A stretch of 5,741 nucleotides of DNA from JBPESN01 sp051710625 (lineage in GTDB: Bacteria; Pseudomonadota; Gammaproteobacteria; Enterobacterales; Enterobacteriaceae): positions 1 to 5,741 of the forward strand of contig NZ_JBPESN010000104.1 in the NCBI RefSeq assembly GCF_051710625.1. Direction: 5' to 3'. Under the pieces are notes generated by a model that was not told the DNA's origin, searched no databases, and saw only the letters and a program-made list of their open reading frames with translations. Made by a program: the position numbers and the translations under genes. This document shows, in pieces, positions 1 through 5,573 of the stretch; position 1 is the stretch's first letter, and every line of letters begins with the position of its first letter.

Positions 1-69
1 GCTTATGGCGAAACGTTGTTCCAGACGTCAACCCGCATCAAAACCCAGATAGAGGCAGCGCTGGCATGA
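1..69 (+). CDS. 3' end of an unidentified upstream gene (partial)
   Basis: Frame 1 is open from the window edge and encodes 22 residues, beginning AYGETLFQTSTR and ending IEAALA, before TGA at 67-69. The stop overlaps the next start codon in an ATGA arrangement (ATG 66-68), the translational-coupling geometry also seen at two later junctions in this window, which supports a real gene end in a phage operon. Too little is visible to name the product. Its position upstream of the terminase suggests a small phage protein of the lysis or packaging region, which is inference only. Confidence 0.5.
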   Translation, partial: AYGETLFQTSTRIKTQIEAALA

Positions 70-278
70 AGCAGTTGGTCAAACTGTTGCCGGGCGCGTA
101 CCTCGACCCGGCCGAGATCAGCGTGGTCAGGGTCGCCGGCGAGAATGTGTCTGTCGGTCTGGACGGTGGTGCGCACTTTTTATGTTTGGCGAGTGTCGCC
201 GGCAGCGTTGACACGGTGGCAGAAACCCTGGTGTCGCGCATCAATGCGGTACTGGCTGAGCGTCATCATGGCGTGTAA
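66..278 (+). CDS. Small hypothetical phage protein, 70 aa
   Basis: This intact ORF begins MKQLVKLLPGAYLDPAEISV and ends AERHHGV. The start at 66 is favoured because it overlaps the preceding stop by ATGA. It has no signal peptide, long hydrophobic segment or cysteine motif that I can recognise. The N-terminal half looks like alternating beta strands (SVVRVAGENVSVGLDGG) and the C-terminal half like a helix (VDTVAETLVSRINAVLAE). The next gene, the terminase, starts 30 bases downstream, so the two are probably co-transcribed. I do not recognise the family. A small structural or packaging-accessory role would fit the place, but nothing in the sequence shows it. It is one of the very few ORFs here without visible damage, possibly only because it is short. 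Confidence 0.6.
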   Translation: MKQLVKLLPGAYLDPAEISVVRVAGENVSVGLDGGAHFLCLASVAGSVDTVAETLVSRINAVLAERHHGV

Positions 279-308
279 ACCGCGTTTACAGGGGATTTAA
301 AGCGAGAT

Positions 309-1688
309 ATGGCGGCGAAATTTTCCATCCGTGAATTCCAGCACTCGCTGGCTGCGCTGGCTTCCAGCCTGCGCCGCACCATTGCGGCCGAATGCCTGGG
401 TTTTGATACCGGGTCCGAGGCTATGGCGGCGCGGCGTTTACAGGTGGCTGATCCGGTGAACGGCTATCGCTATTTTGTGCAGACCTATTTCCCGCACTAT
501 ATCCGTCATGCCGACCCCAGTGAACTGCTTGGCTGTCTGTTTCAGAGGCTGCCATAAGATAGTCGCTAGCCCGAAAGGCGAGCAGGACCACATCGCGGCG
601 CCGCGCGAAGAGGTCAACTCAACGCTGGTCAGCCAGCTGTTTATGCTGTGGTGTCTGGTACGTAGCATCAAGCACTATGCCCTGATGGTGATGGACTCCA
701 TCGACCAGGCGCACCCGATGCTCGAAGCCATCAAGGCCGAGCTGGAATTTAACCCCCGGCTGCGGGCCGGCTTCCTCGAAGCCTGCGGTGTCGGTCGCGT
801 CTGGCAGATGGGCACCATCCTGATGCGCAATGATATCAAGGTGCAGGTGGCCAGCAGCGACAAAAAGCTGCGCGGCTTGCGCCACGGGCCATACCGCCCT
901 GACCTGCTGATACTGGACGATATTGAGAACGAGGAGCAGGTGCGCAACCCGGACCAGCGCGACAAGCTGGAAAGCTGGCTGAGAAAAACCGTGCTGCCGC
1001 TGGGCGGCGCGGGCGCAAAACTTGGTGTGGTGTATATCGGCACCATCCTGCATTACGACTCGGTGTTATCACGCACCCTGAATAACCCATTGTGGCGGCA
1101 GGCATGGTTTAAGGCCCTGCACCAGTGGCCGGTGAACCTGTCGCTGTGGGAAACCTGGGAGCAGGTATTGCGTAACCAGGGAGAAGCCGCGGCGCAGGAT
1201 TTTTATACGTCACACCGTACCGAGATGGAGGAAGGCGCGGAAGTCTCCTGGTCCGCCCGCCCGCTGCTGACCCTGATGCATCTCCGCACCCGGGGCGGTC
1301 ACGCCACCTTTGACGCTGAGTACCAGAATGACCCGGTCAGCGGTGAGGATGCGCTTGTTTGCCCACGACCTGCATTTCTAGGTCACCCGACTTAACGAGT
1401 GGGTTTTCTACGGGGCCTCCGACCCCAGCCTCGGCAAGGCCGGGGTTAGCCGTGATCCGTCAGCGCCGCTGGTCGGCGCTTTTAATCGCACCACCGGCGG
1501 GTGGGATGTGGTGGAAGCGCAGATACGCAAGCGGCTGCCGGACGTCATTATCAGCAACATCATCGTCCTGCAAAAGGAATACCACTGCTTGGTCTGGGGT
1601 ATTGAGGCGCCGCAGTTCCAGGAGTTCCTGCGCACCGAGCTGATTAAACGCGCGGTACAGCTGGGTCCACCCGGTGCTGGCGCGGCCC
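309..1688 (+). pseudogene. Phage terminase large subunit (ATPase/nuclease), multiply disrupted
   Basis: In an intact phage this protein is the DNA-packaging motor: an N-terminal ATPase and a C-terminal RNase H-like nuclease acting at the portal. The ATG at 309 follows a purine-rich AAAGCGAG. Frame 0 runs to TAA 555-557, where one extra base moves the frame to 1 (KIVASPKGEQD). Frame 1 carries the Walker A region at 598-624, Walker B LLILDDIE around 904-927 and the coupling-motif-like VVYIGTILHYDS at 1027-1062. A second one-base insertion near 1357 (DAL/FAHDLHF) moves to frame 2, followed by TAG at 1379-1381 where a Trp codon is likely. Frame 2 holds the nuclease start YGASDPSLGKAG (candidate catalytic Asp at 1421-1423) and LVWGIEAPQFQEF (Glu at 1604-1606). 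The rest of the nuclease, including later acidic residues, is lost at a deletion near 1665-1688. Walker A reads APREEVNST where I expect APRGEAKST, so the Lys is missing. It cannot be functional. Confidence 0.88.
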
Positions 1689-1775
1689 TTTCTCAATTTT
1701 AGTCTGGCCGACCAAGCCTATCAGGGCCTGGTGCACACCGTCAATGATTACCTTCAGCGCGCGCTGGACGAGTAA
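1665..1775 (+). pseudogene. C-terminal remnant of virion morphogenesis / tail completion protein (Mu gpG or P2 gpS-like)
   Basis: Frame 0 encodes VHPVLARPFLNFSLADQ, continuing to VNDYLQRALDE and TAA 1773-1775. A '(H/I)PxxARPFL' motif followed by a helical tail of about 25 residues is what I recall at the C-terminus of phage virion morphogenesis proteins (Mu gpG, P2 gpS), which act in head or tail completion. No start codon or N-terminal region is present: the frame runs back into the terminase remnant. Only about 36 of the usual ~150 residues survive, so this is the far side of a deletion. In Mu the portal and gpF genes lie between terminase and gpG, and both are missing here. The assignment is moderate because the fragment is short; the first residues, HPVLARP, could equally be terminase sequence after a frameshift. 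Confidence 0.55.
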
Positions 1776-2013
1776 CACTCTGTAAAGGCCGTGGCGCGTT
1801 TTTTGATAGTCAGGCAGCGGGCGGGGGATGATGCGGGTGAAACCGCGTTAAGCGATTCTGGAGCGATTTAAATGGGTTTTAAACGGGGTATCGCCGCCCG
1901 CGTCAGCGGTGTAGTCTGATGGCAGTCCGTTTGTGTCCTTTCCTTCCCCCACTCTTTACCCCCTACACCCCCGTCACGACGAGATACCCGATGCCCAGGT
2001 TAGGCTGTTTCCC
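1776..2013 (+). other. Stretch without a recognisable gene
   Basis: No convincing gene is present between the gpG-like remnant and the spike pseudogene. Short open frames exist, such as 1791-1871 (26 codons from GTG) and 1852-1914 (reading AILERFKWVLNGV), but none could be assigned. The region holds a T6 run at 1799-1804 without a stem in front of it, a near-exact direct repeat at 1867-1887, and a pyrimidine-rich stretch from about 1927 to 1977. In a Mu-like gene order the capsid, sheath, tube, tape-measure and other tail genes should lie between gpG and gp45, so this may contain a second deletion scar. No promoter could be defended. Confidence 0.6.
1867..1887 (+). repeat. Direct repeat TTTAAAYGGG, two copies
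   Basis: TTTAAATGGG (1867-1876) and TTTAAACGGG (1878-1887) are adjacent copies separated by one T, differing at one base. The TTTAAA cores are themselves palindromic, and the block is unusually AT-rich for this window. Function is unknown; a binding site or a remnant of coding sequence are both possible. Confidence 0.55.
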
Positions 2014-2565
2014 ATGAATACACTTTCTGGGACCGCCACCGCGTGAAAAACACCGTCCGCCTTGCCGCACTGACCGTGGCGCTGGAGAGCGCCGGCACCA
2101 TGATGGCGGTGGTGTTTGCCGGTGGGCGCGGCCGTACCCGCCATAGTATCGTGATTGCCACCGAACACAGCACCTACCCCGGCTGCAAGGGCTGGCAAAC
2201 AACGAGGTGGCGCTCTACAGTGACGAAGGCGCCAAAATCGTTATCCGGCGCGAAAGAATCATCGAGGTGGATGCGACGAGTATCGGGTTAAATGCAAACG
2301 CTATCAGGTTCAGGCCGAAGAGCGCGCCGGCTTCGAGACGCCGATGCTGTCAACCTCACAGGCACTGACCGCCGAGGGGGCTATCAGCGGCCACGGCGGT
2401 ATGACGATTAGCGGCGGGGGCGGCGCGGTGGCGCACTTTGCGGGGGATATTGAGCATCAGGGCGGCACCCTGCGCAGCGCCGAGGTGGAAATCAACGGCA
2501 TCCGGCAAAGTGGACACAGGCACCCGACACCTTCCGTGCTGTCCGGCGGACCGGTTAACGGGTAA
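2014..2565 (+). pseudogene. Mu gp45-like / P2 gpV-like baseplate spike (puncturing) protein, frameshifted
   Basis: In contractile-tail phages this trimeric spike at the centre of the baseplate pierces the outer membrane. Frame 1 starts MNTLSGTATA and hits TGA 2044-2046. Frame 0 then gives VKNTVRLAALTV and MMAVVFAGGRGRTRHSIVIA, where 'VVFAGG...H.IVIA' is the OB-fold-type core I recall for gp45 relatives. Near 2183 the frame moves to 2 (LANNEVALYSDEGAKIVIRR) and near 2272 to 1 (DEYRVKCKRYQVQAEERAG), ending GGPVNG and TAA 2563-2565. Each shift fits loss of one base, and the three together restore the original frame. The C-terminal GHRH is an HxH motif like the metal-binding tip of P2 gpV. Between VKNTVRLAALTV and MMAVVF the protein looks shorter than relatives, suggesting a further internal deletion. 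It is followed by a gp46-like gene, as in Mu. Confidence 0.8.
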
Positions 2566-2569
2566 GATA

Positions 2570-2588
2570 GCGTCGCGGCTCGCGACGC
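2570..2588 (+). repeat. Perfect 8-bp inverted repeat (hairpin)
   Basis: GCGTCGCG (2570-2577), a GCT loop, and CGCGACGC (2581-2588) form a perfect, all-but-one G/C stem 5 bases after the spike stop codon. No T run follows, so it is not a canonical intrinsic terminator. It could be an mRNA processing or stability structure, or chance in GC-rich DNA. Confidence 0.5.
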
Positions 2589-2661
2589 ACACTACCGTAC
2601 CAGCTACCCTCTACAGCCCGCGTCACTCCTCCCGGCCCGTCGCCTACCTTACCCTGACGCC

Positions 2662-3012
2662 ATGGACGCACTGATTGACAGCCAGACCGGTGATTACACC
2701 GGCACGCGCACCACTGACCCGCATAACGCGGCCTACCTATGCCTGATGACGCCGCGCGGGCAATATTGGGCTGACCCGCAGCTGAGGTCACGTTTGCACG
2801 AACTGGCACGCGCCAAAGACTCGGCCACCACCCGGCGACTGGCCCAGCAATATGCCGAACAGGCATTGCAACCACTGCTGGCCGATAAGCGCGCTCGCCG
2901 CATTGACGTCTGAGTCAGCCGTCCGGCACAAGGTAACCTGCGGCTGCATATCGACGTCGTGGCCGCCAACGGCAATTTGCAAACCTTTACTCACCCGGTA
3001 AAGGTCATTTAA
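2662..3012 (+). pseudogene. Mu gp46-like baseplate protein with one internal stop
   Basis: The Mu gp46 family is a small baseplate component, comparable in position to the gp25/P2 gpW-like wedge proteins, encoded between the spike and baseplate J. The ORF starts MDALIDSQTGDYTGTRTT, matching the start I recall for the family, and continues through WADPQLRSRLHEL and AEQALQPLLADKRARRIDV. TGA at 2911-2913 interrupts it in frame. After it the same frame gives VSRPAQGNLRLHIDVVAANG and the typical end QTFTHPVKVI, with TAA 3010-3012. The total of 116 codons before the terminal stop is about the expected full length, so one nonsense change is the only clear coding lesion. No strong ribosome-binding site precedes the ATG, and the 96 bases to the spike gene are longer than usual in such operons. 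A truncated 83-residue product could still be made. Confidence 0.82.
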
Positions 3013-3025
3013 ACGGAATATCACC

Positions 3026-4093
3026 ATGGCGCACAGTACCCCCACCCATACCGAGATTGCCGACACGCTCTTGCGCGATATCCGCAACCAGTTGCTGGAC
3101 GCCGATACCGGTCCCGATAGTGACTACGCGGCCCGTGCGAACGCCATTGCCAGCGCGCTGCAGGGGCTATATCAGCACCAGCTGCGGATAGTGCGGCAAA
3201 TGTTCCCAGACACCGCCGAGCATGACTATCTGCTAATGCACGCCGGCACGCGCAACCTGACGTCGAAAGCAGCTACCCCGGCCGGCGGCGAAGTACGCCT
3301 GACCGGTAACCCCGGCGCAAACATTACCGGCCTACTGCAATTGCGTTTCACCGGCAGCCGTCAGCGCTACCAGACCACCGCGCCGGGCACGATAGACGCA
3401 ACGGGCAGCCTGCCCTTGCCCGCCCGCGCGCTGCAAAGCGGTACCCAGGGCAATCTGGCGTACAAACGTCAGCGGCGCTGCTGATGGCCCCAGCCGGTGT
3501 TGACAGCAACGTCACTATCACCCGCATGGTCGGCGGCAGCGAGGCCGAATCCAACGCCGCCCTGCTGGCACGTCTGCTGGAGGTGATACGCCGTCCGGCG
3601 GCGGGCGGCAATCAATACGATTACCATCGCTGGGCGGTGTCCCTGCCCGGCGTCACCGAAGCCCATGTCTACCCGCTGCGCCGGGGCTACGGTACGGTGG
3701 ATGTGGTAATAGTCACCCATAACGACCTGCCGTCGCCGGAGACGCTTAAGGCGGTGCAGCGCTGCCTTGACGAGATGCGCCCGGTCACCGCGAAAAACTG
3801 TCTGGTAGTGGCACCGAGGTGGTGAAAGCCGGTATCACGGCCCAGGTCAGCCTGAGCAATCTGACGCTGGAGGCCGCGCGTAAACAGATTACGACCGCGC
3901 TCAGTGACTATGTTAACCGCCTGGCCCCGGTGAGATAGCGGTCAGAATCCAGCTGGGGCGCTGATATCCAAGGTGGTCGGCGTGGTGGACTACCAGTTGC
4001 TTGCCCCCAGCGCCAATGTGGTGCCGGTGGTGAACAAGCAGACCGTGCAGTGGATACGCGCAGGCACCAATTACAGTGGAGAAAATGCCATGA
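3026..4093 (+). pseudogene. Mu gp47-like baseplate J protein, five frameshifts
   Basis: Baseplate J (P2 gpJ, Mu gp47) forms the wedge ring around the spike. The ATG at 3026 follows ACGGAA at a plausible Shine-Dalgarno distance. Frame 2 carries MAHSTPTHTEIADTLLRDI and the family-like MFPDTAEHDYLLMHA. A one-base loss near 3461 moves to frame 1 (QTSAALLMAPAGVDSNVTI, then AAGGNQYDYHRWAVSLPGVT). Losses near 3815 (frame 0, EVVKAGITAQVSLSNLTLEA), in the CCGG at 3927-3931 (frame 2, GEIAVRIQLG) and in the GGGG at 3955-3958 (frame 1, ALISKVVGVVDYQLLAPSAN) follow. An extra A at 4069-4070 restores frame 2, giving GTITVEKMP and TGA 4091-4093, which overlaps the gp48-like ATG. Four losses and one gain leave 1068 bp, about 355 residues, the size expected for this family. 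The order and end overlap support one ancestral gene. Confidence 0.87.
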
Positions 4094-4677
4094 ACAGCCG
4101 CGATTACGCGCAGCTGCTCAGTGCCCTGCTGCCACCGAAAAGCTGTGCGCTAACCGGTAAGCGACTCGGTGTCGAACTGCAGGCCGAGGGGAAGAGCCTG
4201 GCACAGCTGGAAATCCGCGCCGGCGAAGTGGCTGACGGTATCACGCCTTTTCTGGCAGTCGGGCTGCTGGTCGACTGGGAGCGGATGTTGGGAATTTCCC
4301 CCGACAGCAGCATGGCACTACAGCAGCGTCGCCAGCAGGTACTGGCCAGGATTAACGCCACTGGTGGCCTCAGCCGGCAATACTTTATCAGCTTGGCCAA
4401 ATCGCTGGGTTACCGCGTCACCCTCGACGAGTCGGAGCCGTTCCGAGCCTGCATTGGCCGAGCCGGCGAGCGTATCTGGGTGCCGGAGATTATCTGGCTG
4501 TGGATAGTCAATATCGATAACGCACAGGTGCCGGTCTACCGCTTCCGCACCGGTAGCTCGGTGGCCGGATAAAAGCTGCTGACCTTTGGGCAGAACCTGA
4601 TTGAAGGGCTGTTTAAGGACCTGAAACCCGCGCACACCCAGGTGGTGTTTAACTACAGGGAGAAAACGCGCCCATGA
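4090..4677 (+). pseudogene. Mu gp48-like / P2 gpI-like baseplate wedge protein with one internal stop
   Basis: This family (YmfQ/DUF2313 type) sits at the baseplate edge and links it to the tail fibre. The start MNSRDYAQLLSALLPP is set by the ATGA overlap with the gp47 stop. SLAQLEIRAGEVADGITPF, LLVDWERMLGI and INATGGLSRQYFISLAKSLG match the family pattern: helical N-terminus, a W-E-R-x-L-G motif, then a GG-x-S/T-R motif before the second domain. TAA at 4570-4572 follows RFRTGSSVAG. The same frame then continues KLLTFGQNLIEGLFKDLKPA to RP and TGA 4675-4677, the natural end, which overlaps the tail fibre ATG at 4674. A GAA-to-TAA change would explain the stop. Apart from this nonsense codon the 195-codon gene looks complete. 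The truncated protein would lack the last 35 residues. Confidence 0.85.
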
Positions 4678-5506
4678 AGGATATTATTGCGCCGATTGAC
4701 AGCGAGGACGGGCTGTTTCATGACGGCGACCCGGCCGGCGACGTCAGGGGGCCGTGGTCTACGCCCAGTGGCTGAACGCCATGCAGGGGGCGGTCATCGA
4801 TACCCAGACCGAGCAAAAAAATATTCTGACGGCCGCCGGAATGCAGCCCAACCCGGCGCAACATAACCAGCTGGCCGCGGCCATCAAGGGGCTGATTGCG
4901 CAAGCCCGGCAGGAGAATGAAAAACGCAGCCTGCTGAGGAAAAACAACGGCGTGGATATCCCGGATAAGGCGGCGTTTGTGGCCAATCTGGAGTTAAAAA
5001 ATACCGTTGAACAGGCACAAAACGCACTGGACAAACGTACCAGTGGCACGGTGGTTAACGGCAGTCTGCAGATCACCCATTTGGTCAATGTCGGCGACAG
5101 CGATTCAGGGCTGATTGCCAATGGCAAAGGCAGCTCGGCGCTGTACGCCAACAACATCAGAACCGGTAAATGGGATACCCAGCGCTTGCATTGGGTACAA
5201 GACCTTGAAGTGGGTGGAAAACTGACCGCCAGTGGCGGAGCGACCTTTGGCAAAGCCGTCTCGCTATCCGGTGGCGGCCATCTCACGAATATTCTCCATT
5301 TTTATGGCCGGGGGCAAAGCGGCAACGAGACACGTTCAGGTGAATGCCGCTATTACCCTTATCCAGGCAATCCCATGAGCACGGAATTTTACGGTGCCAA
5401 TGTGGTGGGCAGTTATTATGAACATCGCCTTATTATTAATCGCGGTGGCGGTAACATTAAGTGGTTCGTTTTTAACGATGACGGTAGCGCTTATGCCATA
5501 CTGTAG
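4674..5506 (+). pseudogene. Phage tail fibre gene, frameshifted and truncated by an insertion sequence
   Basis: Tail fibres bind the host receptor. The ATG at 4674 overlaps the previous stop. Frame 0 gives MKDIIAPIDSEDGLFHDGDP, a typical Mu/P2-type fibre N-terminus, then a base is lost in or near the G5 run at 4747-4751 and frame 2 continues VVYAQWLNAMQGAVIDTQTE. NNGVDIPDKAAFVANL and AQNALDKRTSGTVVNGSLQ are the repeated-type modules of enterobacterial fibres. The distal part is Gly/Ser-rich beta-type sequence (LTASGGATFGKAVSLSGGG). The frame ends NDDGSAYAIL with TAG 5504-5506, but the insertion sequence starts at about 5502, so this stop is not native. Relatives that I recall carry an intramolecular chaperone (peptidase S74-like) domain soon after an 'F.NDGSAYA' motif. 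That domain, if present, is beyond the insertion and outside the window. Confidence 0.85.
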
Positions 5507-5537
5507 TGGCACACTGAATTTGGCCACCCGAACAGAG
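5502..5537 (+). repeat. Left terminal inverted repeat of the IS911-type element
   Basis: The start is placed by the break in tail fibre coding sequence and by similarity to the remembered IS911 end. The 5' TG dinucleotide fits IS3-family termini. The inner boundary is approximate, based on a length of about 36 bp for IS911-type repeats, and the partner repeat lies outside the window. The repeat supplies the TAG that ends the truncated fibre frame. Confidence 0.65.
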
Positions 5538-5547
5538 GTGATATGCT
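5520..5547 (+). promoter_or_regulatory. Candidate orfA promoter in the IS left end
   Basis: TTGGCC (5520-5525) and TATGCT (5542-5547) are separated by 16 bases and lie 27 bases upstream of the orfA start. IS911 is known to have a weak indigenous promoter at its left end, partly overlapping the terminal repeat, and this pair fits that place. Both boxes are imperfect matches to sigma-70 consensus. Confidence 0.4.
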
Positions 5548-5553
5548 CACCTC
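5535..5553 (+). repeat. Inverted repeat in the IS leader
   Basis: GAGGTGA (5535-5541), loop TATGC, and TCACCTC (5547-5553) form a perfect 7-bp stem 21 bases upstream of the orfA ATG. It overlaps the candidate -10 box. A transcript entering from outside would contain the full hairpin, while one started at the element's own promoter would not. That could limit transposase expression from external read-through, as is known for some other insertion sequences; the role here is inferred. Confidence 0.5.
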
Positions 5554-5573
5554 AGAACAACACGGGTGCACCA

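Noticed and set aside
475..550. Alternative start of the terminase second segment at 475, giving a 306-residue ORF
   Set aside because: The first ~25 residues are an out-of-frame reading of the frame-0 terminase sequence (VNGYRYFVQTYFPHYIRHAD). The genuine frame-1 part begins only after the frameshift near 557.
545..565. Programmed frameshift in the terminase at the 557 junction
   Set aside because: No slippery heptamer is visible, and the gene has further frameshifts, an amber codon, a damaged Walker A and a lost C-terminus. Decay explains it better.
619..1105. Long antisense ORFs opposite the terminase (up to 144 codons)
   Set aside because: They are reverse-strand shadows of GC-rich coding DNA with Ala/Gln/His-rich low-complexity composition and no family resemblance, and the sense strand carries clear terminase motifs.
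1359..1643. 94-codon ORF reading MPTTCISRSPDL
   Set aside because: It is rich in Ser, Arg and Ala and is out of frame with the nuclease segment YGASDPSLGKAG, which covers the same bases in frame 2.
1780..1806. Intrinsic terminator at the T6 run 1799-1804
   Set aside because: The preceding GGCCGTGGCGCG forms no stem beyond 3 bp with a 2-base loop.
1963..2202. Antisense ORFs over the spike N-terminus
   Set aside because: They have no recognisable features and the sense strand explains the region as gp45-like sequence.
4759..5286. 175-codon antisense ORF opposite the tail fibre
   Set aside because: It is Ser/Pro/Leu-rich, out of step with neighbouring gene direction, and the sense strand is a convincing tail fibre.
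2344..5506. A functional contractile injection device (tailocin) retained from the prophage
   Set aside because: All baseplate genes carry stops or frameshifts and no sheath or tube genes are present, so a working particle is not plausible from this sequence.
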